Notes: generated from the letters alone by a model not told the origin. DNA of 6,190 bases from Bacillota bacterium (GCA_017474705.1 JAFVHC010000090.1:1-6190), one strand, 5' to 3'; shown: positions 1-5,486, numbered from the stretch's first letter. Numbers and translations are program-made.

Positions 1-126
1 CTGCTGCGCACCATCTCCGTCGAAAAGATGGTCCACTGGGCGACCGCACCTTTCGCGGATCTCCTGTGGGAGCACCTGAAAAAGTTTGCCAGAGACTTAG
101 AGACCGGGGAACTGATCCGCCTGTAA
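1..126 (+). CDS. C-terminal end of an unrecognised protein (5' part lies outside the window)
   Basis: Frame 1 is open from the first base and stops at TAA 124-126, giving the last 41 residues of a protein that begins outside the window. The fragment has a hydrophobic and aromatic stretch (VHWATAPFADLLWEHL) followed by a charged tail ending GELIRL. It is GC-rich like the glutamine synthetase gene that follows, and an intrinsic terminator sits 16 bases after the stop; both support a genuine gene end. I do not recognise the family from so short a piece and give no function. A longer reading frame can be drawn from a GTG at 66 into glnN, but it is in a different frame and is not this gene. Confidence 0.6.
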   Translation: MLRTISVEKMVHWATAPFADLLWEHLKKFARDLETGELIRL

Positions 127-142
127 AATACTTTTCATTGGC

Positions 143-175
143 AAAAACCACCGCAAACACGGTGGTTTTTCTTTT
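143..175 (+). terminator. Intrinsic terminator of the upstream gene
   Basis: A perfect 11-bp stem (AAAAACCACCG at 143-153 with CGGTGGTTTTT at 160-170) encloses the 6-base loop CAAACA and runs straight into a T-rich tract (166-175). It lies 16 bases after the TAA at 124-126 and before the glnN promoter, so it should separate the two transcripts. The A-tract on the left arm could also let it act weakly on the other strand, but no minus-strand gene is nearby. Confidence 0.9.
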
Positions 176-206
176 AAATATCTACATTCGGGGAACGAGA
201 AAACTG

Positions 207-235
207 TTGCGCCGTGGGGCGGCCGACTTTATAAT
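207..235 (+). promoter_or_regulatory. Sigma-A type promoter of glnN
   Basis: A perfect -10 box TATAAT (230-235) lies 17 bases after a -35-like TTGCGC (207-212). Transcription would start near 242, giving a leader of about 25 bases before the ATG at 267. The spacer is strikingly GC-rich inside AT-rich DNA and contains a small dyad (GCCG 211-214 and CGGC 220-223) plus the palindrome CGGCCG (220-225), which could be a regulator contact. I see no clear GlnR-type operator. Confidence 0.75.
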
Positions 236-253
236 AAATATATCTTTTACTTT

Positions 254-258
254 AGGAG
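254..258 (+). promoter_or_regulatory. Ribosome binding site that fixes the glnN start
   Basis: AGGAG lies 8 bases before the ATG at 267 and just after the predicted transcript start. It selects this ATG over the longer in-frame opening (GTG at 66), which would run through the upstream gene, its terminator and the promoter. Confidence 0.85.
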
Positions 259-266
259 CTAGATCT

Positions 267-2348
267 ATGAGCAGAATCGAAGAGTTGTTCGGCAGCATGG
301 TCTTCAATGACGTGGTCATGCAGGAACGACTGCCTGAAGATACCTATGCCGCTCTGAAGCGGACCATGGAGGTCGGGAAGAAGCTGAACCCGGCCGTTGC
401 TGACGTGGTCGCCCGCGCCATGAAGGATTGGGCCATCGAGAAAGGGTGCACGCATTTCACCCACTGGTTCCAGCCCATGACCGGCATCACCGCGGAGAAG
501 CACGAAGGCTTCATCCATCCCATGGACGACGGCACCGTCATCATGAAATTCTCCGGCAAGGAACTGGTCAAGGGCGAGCCGGACGCGTCCAGCTTCCCGA
601 ACGGCGGCCTGCGCGCCACCTTCGAAGCCCGCGGCTACACCGCCTGGGATCCCTCTTCCTATGCCTTCATCAAAGATAATACCCTGTGTATCCCCACCGT
701 CTTCTATTCCTACAATGGAGAAGCGTTGGACAAGAAGACGCCGCTGCTGCGCGCCATGGAACTCATGAACAAGCAGACGCTGCGCATCCTGAAACTGTTC
801 GGCAACGAGGACGTGACCCATGTGACCACCAGCGTCGGTCCTGAGCAGGAGTATTTCCTGATCGATCGTGAGCTGTACCGTCAGCGCGAGGACCTGATCC
901 TGACCGGCCGTACCCTCTTCGGTGCGAAACCGCCCAAGGGTCAGGAGATGGAGAACCATTACTACGGTGCCATCAAGCCGCGGGTCTATGCCTTCATGCA
1001 GGAGCTGGACGACGAGCTTTGGAAACTGGGCGTTCTGGCCAAGACCGAGCATAATGAAGCCGCGCCTGCCCAGCATGAGCTGGCCCCCATCTACACCAAC
1101 TCCAACACGGCCACGGATCACAACCAGCTGACCATGGAGATGATGAAGAAGGTCGCGGAGCGTCACGATCTGGCCCTCCTGCTGCACGAAAAACCCTTCG
1201 CCGGCGTCAATGGTTCCGGCAAACATAACAACTGGTCCATCTCCACCAATACCGGTGTCAACCTTCTGGAGCCCGGTGAGTCCCCGGCCGAGAACGCGCA
1301 GTTCCTGCTGTTCCTGGTCGCGGTGATCAAGGCCGTGGACGAGTATCAGGATCTGCTGCGCATCTCCGTTGCCAGCGCCGGCAATGACAACCGTCTGGGC
1401 GGCAACGAGGCTCCGCCGGCCATCATCTCCATGTTCCTGGGTGATGATCTGACCGAGATCCTGCATTCCATCGAGGCCGAGACCGAAGCTGCGCATGCGG
1501 ATCAGGCTGAAATGAAGGTGGGCGTCCATATCCTGCCTCGCTTCATCCGTGACACGACGGACCGCAACCGTACTTCGCCCTTCGCATTCACCGGCAACAA
1601 GTTCGAGTTCCGCTCCCTTGGTGCGCCGCAGTCCATCTCCGCCCCGAACGTCATCCTGAACACCATCGTTGCGGAGGAATTGTCCCAGTTCGCCGATATC
1701 CTGGAAGCCGCCGAAGACTTCCAGACCGCACTGCATCAGCTGATCGTCGACACCGTAAAGGCGCATAAACGCATCATCTTCAACGGCAACGGCTACGCGC
1801 CGGAATGGGTGGAGGAAGCCAAAGCCCGCGGCCTGCTGAACCTGCCGACCACGGTGGACGCCCTGCCCTACTTCATCAACGAGAAAAACATCCAGCTTTT
1901 CACCAAGCACAAGATCTACACTTCCGAAGAGCTGCACTCCCGTTACGAGATCTACCTGGACACCTACACCCGCACTGTGGAGATCGAAGCGCTGACCATG
2001 ATCGACATGGTCTCCAAGAAGATCCTGCCGGCCTGCATCCAGTACAGTGACCTGATCGGCCACTCTTTGGCGCAGAAAAAGAACCTTGGCCTCTCCTGCG
2101 ACGCGGAAGAAGGCCTGCTCAGCCGGATCTCCAACCACATGAGCACACTGTACCAGAAGAACGAAGCCTTGATCACCGCGCACAACCGGTGCCCCAAAGA
2201 GGATCCGCTGGAAGCCGCGACCTACTACCGCGACACGATCCTGCCACTCATGGCCGCTCTGCGCCAAACCGCCGATGCCCTGGAAATGCTGATCGGCGAG
2301 GAATACTGGCCGCTGCCGAGTTATACCCGGATGCTGTATAGTTTGTAA
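267..2348 (+). CDS. glnN: Type III glutamine synthetase (GSIII)
   Basis: This 693-aa protein should make glutamine from glutamate, ammonia and ATP in the cytoplasm, the central step of ammonium assimilation. The length matches the GSIII family (about 700 aa), far longer than GSI or GSII. Visible signatures are HWFQPMTG followed by TAEKHEGF (66-82), the GSIII-specific NGGLRATFEARGYTAWD (112-128), GPEQEYF (191-197) with the metal/substrate glutamates, NGSGKHNNWS (315-324) for the nucleotide/glutamate site, and NRTSPFAF then GNKFEFR (434-449) with active-site arginines and glutamate. The N-terminal GSIII region, the catalytic domain and a helical C-terminal extension all appear intact. It is flanked by its own promoter and terminator, so it is probably monocistronic. 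Codon use is GC-rich, with Leu mostly CTG. Known GSIII enzymes are not controlled by the adenylylation of GSI; no regulator site is clear here. Many annotation pipelines would call it glnA. Confidence 0.97.
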   Translation: MSRIEELFGSMVFNDVVMQERLPEDTYAALKRTMEVGKKLNPAVADVVARAMKDWAIEKGCTHFTHWFQPMTGITAEKHEGFIHPMDDGTVIMKFSGKELVKGEPDASSFPNGGLRATFEARGYTAWDPSSYAFIKDNTLCIPTVFYSYNGEALDKKTPLLRAMELMNKQTLRILKLFGNEDVTHVTTSVGPEQEYFLIDRELYRQREDLILTGRTLFGAKPPKGQEMENHYYGAIKPRVYAFMQELDDELWKLGVLAKTEHNEAAPAQHELAPIYTNSNTATDHNQLTMEMMKKVAERHDLALLLHEKPFAGVNGSGKHNNWSISTNTGVNLLEPGESPAENAQFLLFLVAVIKAVDEYQDLLRISVASAGNDNRLGGNEAPPAIISMFLGDDLTEILHSIEAETEAAHADQAEMKVGVHILPRFIRDTTDRNRTSPFAFTGNKFEFRSLGAPQSISAPNVILNTIVAEELSQFADILEAAEDFQTALHQLIVDTVKAHKRIIFNGNGYAPEWVEEAKARGLLNLPTTVDALPYFINEKNIQLFTKHKIYTSEELHSRYEIYLDTYTRTVEIEALTMIDMVSKKILPACIQYSDLIGHSLAQKKNLGLSCDAEEGLLSRISNHMSTLYQKNEALITAHNRCPKEDPLEAATYYRDTILPLMAALRQTADALEMLIGEEYWPLPSYTRMLYSL

Positions 2349-2376
2349 AAGAGACGGTTTAGGCCGTCTCTTTTTT
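2347..2376 (+). terminator. Intrinsic terminator of glnN
   Basis: A perfect 11-bp stem pairs AAAAGAGACGG (2347-2357) with CCGTCTCTTTT (2364-2374) around the loop TTTAGG, followed by six Ts (2371-2376). The left arm starts within the glnN TAA stop (2346-2348), an unusually tight placement that leaves essentially no 3' untranslated sequence before the hairpin. Confidence 0.93.
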
Positions 2377-2439
2377 GTGTCAATATTTCGAATCTTCATT
2401 AACATTTTTTCCATTTATTACATATACCAATATTTATTC

Positions 2440-2468
2440 TTGCTGTTTTCTTTTATTTGCGCTATAAT
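2440..2468 (+). promoter_or_regulatory. Sigma-A type promoter of the nuclease-like gene
   Basis: TTGCTG (2440-2445) and a perfect TATAAT (2463-2468) are separated by exactly 17 bases. Transcription would start near 2475. A small dyad, GAAT-caca-ATTC (2473-2484), sits at the predicted start point, and the octamer CAATATTT occurs twice upstream (2381-2388 and 2428-2435). Either could be a regulator site, but both are also expected by chance in such AT-rich DNA. Confidence 0.75.
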
Positions 2469-2484
2469 TTTTGAATCACAATTC

Positions 2485-2490
2485 GGGAGG
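2485..2490 (+). promoter_or_regulatory. Ribosome binding site that fixes the start at 2497
   Basis: GGGAGG lies 6 bases before the ATG at 2497, downstream of the predicted promoter. It rules against the in-frame GTG at 2377, which overlaps the glnN terminator's T-tract and lies upstream of the promoter. Confidence 0.85.
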
Positions 2491-2496
2491 CGCAGA

Positions 2497-3309
2497 ATGA
2501 CACAATACTATGTACCGATTGAAGAACAGCTTTTGATCCTAAACGCTTTGATCATCGAGGCAACCCGTTCCTTAGAAAAAAAGCCAGAAGGATCTCTACT
2601 AGTCCATCAAAAAGGAGGTTCTAGTCAATATTATTGGAAAAAAGGTTCTTGTCGATCTTATCTGCCAAAGAAAGAAAAAGCTCAGGCAGCAAAGCTTGCA
2701 CAAAAGACATATGATAAAATGTTTTTAAGACTTGCTCTTGAAATCAGGAAGGATTTGGAATCGATCCAGAACAATCACTGTTCTCGAAGTGCTTCATTTA
2801 TGTATCAGCCCTTGGCAAAGGTCTATACTGATCAATCCTTATCCCGTCAGTCCTTGATTCATCCCTATGTCTTGCCCGATGATTTATTTATAAAAGAATG
2901 GCTTTCCATTCCTTACGATGGTCTTTCTTTTACTGATCTCGATCCTATGATCCTTACCGACCAGGGCGAAAGAGTCCGTTCCAAGAGTGAAAAGATCATT
3001 GCGGATAAACTTTACGCTCTGGGTATCCCGTATAAATATGAATCACCTCTCTACCTATCAAACCTTGGCACGATCCATCCGGATTTCATGCTGTTGGATC
3101 TTTCAGAACGCAACATCGTTTACCTTGAACATTTTGGGTTGATGCAAGATCCAAATTATAACCTTCAGGCAATGAATAAAATCGATAGTTATCGCATGGA
3201 TGGATATCACATGGACGATACCTTGCTCTGCACGTTTGAGGGTGGGCGATATGTCTTCCATTCAGCCGCTTTCGAGTCAATGCTGCGTCATCGTTTTTCA
3301 CTTTCTTAA
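2497..3309 (+). CDS. Uncharacterised PD-(D/E)XK nuclease-like protein, AT-rich gene
   Basis: This 270-aa soluble protein has no signal peptide or membrane segment. The N-terminal part (about 1-110) includes a GSLLVHQKGGSSQYYWKK segment and a lysine-rich, probably helical stretch containing LPKKEKAQAAKLAQKTYDK. The C-terminal part resembles a restriction-endonuclease fold: RVRSKSEKIIADKLYALGIPY (159-179, with the helix glutamate E165), then HPDF (194-197, D196), then VYLEHFG (208-214, E211). From memory, proteins with this layout (a QYY segment, then GVRVRSKSE, PDF and WEHLG motifs) are common uncharacterised proteins in Clostridia; the exact family name cannot be fixed here. The canonical lysine of (D/E)XK is absent: the third position after E211 is F213, with H212 adjacent. 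The gene has its own promoter and is clearly more AT-rich than its neighbours (37% GC in 2581-2640, against 63% in glnN 1381-1440), with mixed Leu codons, which suggests acquisition. DNA or RNA cleavage is inferred, not shown. Confidence 0.85.
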   Translation: MTQYYVPIEEQLLILNALIIEATRSLEKKPEGSLLVHQKGGSSQYYWKKGSCRSYLPKKEKAQAAKLAQKTYDKMFLRLALEIRKDLESIQNNHCSRSASFMYQPLAKVYTDQSLSRQSLIHPYVLPDDLFIKEWLSIPYDGLSFTDLDPMILTDQGERVRSKSEKIIADKLYALGIPYKYESPLYLSNLGTIHPDFMLLDLSERNIVYLEHFGLMQDPNYNLQAMNKIDSYRMDGYHMDDTLLCTFEGGRYVFHSAAFESMLRHRFSLS

Positions 3310-3345
3310 GCATTTTCATGCCCTTCAACAATAATTATCGCTTAT

Positions 3346-3384
3346 GCATGCATTTACAACGTGGCGTTTCTTCTAAATTCATGC
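3346..3384. repeat. Hairpin 1 of the array (reverse-to-forward)
   Basis: GCATGCATTTA (3346-3356) pairs with TAAATTCATGC (3374-3384) at 10 of 11 positions across a 17-base loop. The arms go beyond the shared CATG core, so flanking bases match within this pair even though they differ from the other units. Confidence 0.6.
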
Positions 3385-3414
3385 CTTTCATTGCTTTTAG
3401 AGTATAAGGGCATG
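3380..3414. repeat. Hairpin 2 of the array (forward-to-reverse), alternative to hairpin 1
   Basis: CATGCCTTT (3380-3388) pairs with AAGGGCATG (3406-3414) over 9 positions with one G-T wobble and a 17-base loop. The same right arm is perfectly complementary to CATGCCCTT at 3317-3325 and, with one wobble, to CATGTCCTT at 3445-3453. The foldings are mutually exclusive. Confidence 0.5.
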
Positions 3415-3468
3415 TATGAAAGCCCATACCCCTTGTCCCGATTTCATGTCCTTTATCACATTTAACAC

Positions 3469-3520
3469 AAAAGGGTGGGTATTCTCGGTCTCTTTTGAGA
3501 TTCGAGATACCCACCCTTTT
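3469..3520. terminator. Large hairpin, probable bidirectional terminator between convergent units
   Basis: A perfect 14-bp stem pairs AAAAGGGTGGGTAT (3469-3482) with ATACCCACCCTTTT (3507-3520). It continues inward, past small bulges, with CTCG/CGAG (3484-3487 with 3503-3506) and TCTC/GAGA (3489-3492 with 3497-3500) around a TTTT loop. The A-tract on the left and T-tract on the right give it a terminator form on both strands. It lies 159 bases after the stop of the plus-strand gene and 113 bases after the stop of the minus-strand operon, with no clearly stronger terminator nearer either. The T-tracts are only four long, so efficiency is uncertain. It also occupies one unit of the repeat array. 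Confidence 0.75.
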
Positions 3521-3539
3521 ATCATTTCTTACTAACTAT

Positions 3540-3578
3540 GCATGTATCTGAGGAAAACACGGGTTTGAAAATACATGC
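3540..3578. repeat. Hairpin 4 of the array (reverse-to-forward)
   Basis: GCATGTAT (3540-3547) pairs perfectly with ATACATGC (3571-3578) across a 23-base loop that itself contains AAAC-acgg-GTTT. The right arm is shared with the alternative hairpin at 3574-3607. Confidence 0.5.
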
Positions 3579-3607
3579 CTTTTATTTGTATTAGCAAAAA
3601 GAGCATG
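3574..3607. repeat. Hairpin 5 of the array (forward-to-reverse), possible weak minus-strand terminator
   Basis: CATGCCTTTT (3574-3583) pairs with AAAAGAGCATG (3597-3607) as a 10-bp stem with one bulged A at 3602. On the minus strand it is followed by TATTTTC and lies 27 bases after the stop of the YgjV-family gene, so it could be a weak terminator for that operon. The AT-rich upper stem and interrupted T-tract make this uncertain. Confidence 0.4.
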
Positions 3608-3617
3608 CTTCTGTATC

Positions 3618-3641
3618 ATGTTTATTATAAGAATCAAACAT
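3618..3641. repeat. Short palindrome over the 3' end of the YgjV-family gene
   Basis: ATGTTT (3618-3623) pairs with AAACAT (3636-3641) across 12 bases. The right arm covers the last codons and stop of the minus-strand gene. It lies just beyond the array and may be chance in AT-rich DNA; there is no convincing T-tract. Confidence 0.3.
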
Positions 3642-4149
3642 CCTCCACATCTTTCAGCTTCTTCATCCTCTGGATCTGCCAGATACCGATCGCATTGGTG
3701 ATCATGGTCAGGATGTCAAAGGCAAAAGCAGAGTAATTCTTGATATAGATATCATAGATCGCCCACAGAAGCTGTCCGAAAATGATCACCACTTTCAATA
3801 CACGCTCATCCTTGGAACTCAGGAAGAAGGTGAAGACCACGGCAGCGAGGATCGGCAGCCAGCCGATCAACCCCAGGGTATTGAACGGCGCGGACAGCGC
3901 TACCTGTACCGCGATGAAAAGGATCTTCGCGGGCAGACCCAGGTCAAATCGAAGGCTGTACAGGTTCCGTCCGATGCTGACGGTGTTGGCGATGAAGCCG
4001 GTCACGCCACCCAGCAGCAGGTTGGCGATCCCAAGGATCAGGAACATGGCACACTGCGCCAGCAGGATATGCTTCCTCTCTTTAATAAAGCCGATGCCCA
4101 CCATCACCAGTGAGCCGATGAAGGCTATGATGTTCGCAAGCAGGATCAT
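3634..4149 (-). CDS. YgjV-family inner membrane protein
   Basis: This 171-aa, very hydrophobic protein has about six predicted membrane segments (roughly residues 2-22, 27-45, 48-66, 73-108 as two, 116-134 and 138-158) and a short lysine-rich cytoplasmic tail. The internal ANTVSIGRNLY motif and the C-terminal GQLLWAIYDIYIKNYSAFAFDILTMITNAIG pattern fit the YgjV family of bacterial inner membrane proteins (Imp-YgjV, E. coli YgjV about 180 aa), whose function is not established. Its ATG overlaps the TGA of the MATE gene as ATGA (4146-4149), and a strong GAGGAG lies 8 bases upstream inside the MATE coding sequence. It is therefore the last gene of a translationally coupled operon. The full-length match to the family is recognised by pattern, not alignment. 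Confidence 0.85.
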   Translation of the reverse strand: MILLANIIAFIGSLVMVGIGFIKERKHILLAQCAMFLILGIANLLLGGVTGFIANTVSIGRNLYSLRFDLGLPAKILFIAVQVALSAPFNTLGLIGWLPILAAVVFTFFLSSKDERVLKVVIIFGQLLWAIYDIYIKNYSAFAFDILTMITNAIGIWQIQRMKKLKDVEDV

Positions 4150-5486
4150 GACTTTTGCTCCTCAGTGATGTTTCTCAGCCACTTTTCTTTTTTGTACCGC
4201 CACAGCACGACCGGCGTCTTGACCGCCTCGTCCAGTTTCATCACGAAGAAGACGACGAGCGGTGCTGCGCCGAGTTTGAGCGTCAGGAATCCCAGCCCTA
4301 CCATGACCCACATGATGATCGTGTCGGCGATCATGCCGAAGCGGGTATCGCCGCCGGCCGTGAACACGCCGCAGAGCATCTCATAGGTGATCGCCGCGAA
4401 GATGACGTTGAAGGCCTGCATGATGAACATGAAGGTAAGATACTGCCGGGCTCTGTCCGTCAGGCGCAGCATATGGATCACCGGCCAGGCGGCAAGCAGC
4501 ATCAGTACGGTCCCGGCAGCGCCGGCCATGATGGCGATCTTCGTCAGCTGACTGGCATGGGCTCTGGCTTTTTCAAAATCCTGTCTTCCCAGATCCCCGC
4601 CCAGAAGGATCGCCCCTGCATCCGCCAGACCGATGCTGGCCACGCGTGCGATCATATAGATCGACTGCGAGACTGTGCTGGCAGCTACGATATCTTCGTT
4701 GATATGTCCCATGATGGACGCCATAGCCGAAAAAGCCAGGATCCACATGAGTCCTTCCGTCGTCTGTGGGATGGAGATCCGGAAGAAATCGTTCCAGATC
4801 TTTTTCCCTGCGCGGGTGGCAAAGTGCACGTACTTGCACCGCACATAGTCGACCAGGCAGAGTATGAACTCCACAGCACGCGAGATCACCGTGGCGATGG
4901 CAACGCCGCGCACGCCCAGTTTCGGCGCACCGAAAAGGCCAAAGATAAAGACCGCGTTGAAGATCAGATTGATGACCAGTGCGGTCGTAGAGATGATCAT
5001 GCTCTTGGTCGGTTTCCGAATGGCCTTCAGCATGACCAGATACGGCTGCGTAAAGGTCATGAACAAGAATGAAAATCCAACGATGCGCAGGTACTGCATG
5101 CCGATCCGGATCAGCGCTTGATCATTGGTGAAAAGCTGCATGATAAAGCCCGGTGCCAAGGTGGCCAGCAGGAAAAAGGTACTGCAGGCGATGCCCGCCA
5201 CCAGGCAGGAAATGCTGAACACATTGTTGATCTTCTCGCGGTGCGCACTGCTCAGATACTGGGCCAGCAGCACACTGGTCCCCACGATCAGTCCCAGGAA
5301 AAGATTGCTCAGGATGCGGCTCAGATTGTTAGCCAAAGAGACTGCCGACAGTTCCGTCTGTCCGATGGCATTCAGCATGAGGGTGTCCGCCGTGCCGATG
5401 GCCGTGGACAACAGGCTTTGCGCGATGATGGGGATCGCAAGCCGGCGCAAGCCGGAGGTGAATTCTTTGTCAAAAGTCGCTTTCAT
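4146..5486 (-). CDS. MATE-family efflux transporter
   Basis: This 446-aa, twelve-helix membrane protein matches the usual length of the multidrug and toxic compound extrusion family, which exports organic cations and drugs using Na+ or H+ gradients. Two homologous halves are visible: RRLAIPIIAQSLLSTAIG followed by ADTLMLNAIGQTELSA (about 14-48), and FRISIPQTTEGLMWILAF followed by ASIMGHINEDIVAAST (about 235-272), the classic paired MatE starts with aligned prolines P19 and P240. A linker around 210-232 is basic (RCKYVHFATRAGKK). The start is the ATG at 5486-5484, overlapping the decarboxylase TGA as ATGA. Upstream there is only a weak AAAGAG next to the start, so translation probably depends on ribosomes finishing the decarboxylase. 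That coupling hints that the exporter serves the decarboxylase, perhaps by removing an amine product. The substrate is inferred, and a general drug/metabolite exporter is equally possible. Confidence 0.93.
   Translation of the reverse strand: MKATFDKEFTSGLRRLAIPIIAQSLLSTAIGTADTLMLNAIGQTELSAVSLANNLSRILSNLFLGLIVGTSVLLAQYLSSAHREKINNVFSISCLVAGIACSTFFLLATLAPGFIMQLFTNDQALIRIGMQYLRIVGFSFLFMTFTQPYLVMLKAIRKPTKSMIISTTALVINLIFNAVFIFGLFGAPKLGVRGVAIATVISRAVEFILCLVDYVRCKYVHFATRAGKKIWNDFFRISIPQTTEGLMWILAFSAMASIMGHINEDIVAASTVSQSIYMIARVASIGLADAGAILLGGDLGRQDFEKARAHASQLTKIAIMAGAAGTVLMLLAAWPVIHMLRLTDRARQYLTFMFIMQAFNVIFAAITYEMLCGVFTAGGDTRFGMIADTIIMWVMVGLGFLTLKLGAAPLVVFFVMKLDEAVKTPVVLWRYKKEKWLRNITEEQKS
4158..4163 (-). 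promoter_or_regulatory. Ribosome binding site of the YgjV-family gene, inside the MATE gene
   Basis: On the minus strand GAGGAG lies 8 bases before the ATG at 4149-4147, within the last codons of the MATE gene (the EEQKS end). It supports this start and indicates that initiation is partly independent of the coupled ATGA junction. Confidence 0.8.

Larger units (their letters stand above)
3313..3608. repeat. Array of alternating inverted half-sites, five degenerate units of 63-65 bp
   Basis: This gene-free convergent region contains a lattice of half-sites. Forward copies are CATGCCCTT (3317), CATGCCTTT (3380), CATGTCCTT (3445), CCCACCCTT (3510) and CATGCCTTT (3574). Reverse copies sit between them: TTATGCATG (core at 3347), AAGGGCATG (core 3411), AAGGGTGGG (core 3476), CTATGCATG (core 3541) and AAGAGCATG (core 3604). 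Successive cores are 30, 33, 31, 34, 31, 34, 31, 33 and 30 bases apart, so forward-to-forward spacing is 63-65. Each half-site can pair with either neighbour, giving alternative hairpins. The roughly 40 bases from forward to reverse core are the better conserved part; the 24-27 bases that follow vary. There is no open reading frame of note. The pattern resembles REP/BIME palindrome clusters or a structured RNA repeat. The lattice is directly visible; its function is unknown. Confidence 0.7.

Noticed and set aside
66..266. N-terminal extension of glnN from a GTG at 66
   Set aside because: It would overlap the end of the upstream gene in another frame and read through a terminator and a promoter. 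The ATG at 267 has a good RBS and gives the normal GSIII length.
252..2414. A 720-codon open frame antisense to glnN
   Set aside because: It mirrors the strong codon bias of the glutamine synthetase gene, its translation has no recognisable domain, it crosses the glnN promoter region and terminator, and the sense protein is unmistakable.
2377..2496. Hydrophobic 40-residue N-terminal extension of the nuclease-like protein from a GTG at 2377
   Set aside because: It starts right after the glnN terminator T-tract and upstream of the predicted promoter; no RBS precedes it, whereas GGGAGG precedes the ATG at 2497. The apparent hydrophobicity comes from AT-rich intergenic codons.
2611..2618. Strong Shine-Dalgarno match AAAGGAGG inside the nuclease-like gene
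   Set aside because: No ATG follows within a usable distance. It is explained by the in-frame codons for Lys-Gly-Gly, so an internal start is unlikely.
3086..3331. Minus-strand 81-codon frame over the 3' end of the nuclease-like gene
   Set aside because: It is a shadow of the sense gene, has no convincing RBS or recognisable content, and its start lies in the first repeat half-site.
3416..3535. A 39-codon open frame with AAGGG upstream inside the repeat array
   Set aside because: It runs through both arms of the large hairpin, its AAGGG is simply the repeat half-site, and the peptide shows no recognisable feature. A genuine small protein cannot be excluded without ribosome profiling.
3313..3608. 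CRISPR array
   Set aside because: The 63-65 bp period is CRISPR-like, but the repeats are far too degenerate, each unit is internally palindromic with alternating orientation, the intervening segments also form palindromes, and no cas gene is present.
4155..5072. A 305-codon open frame antisense to the MATE gene
   Set aside because: Its translation is a charged, low-information sequence with no domain, and it lies opposite a clear membrane transporter.
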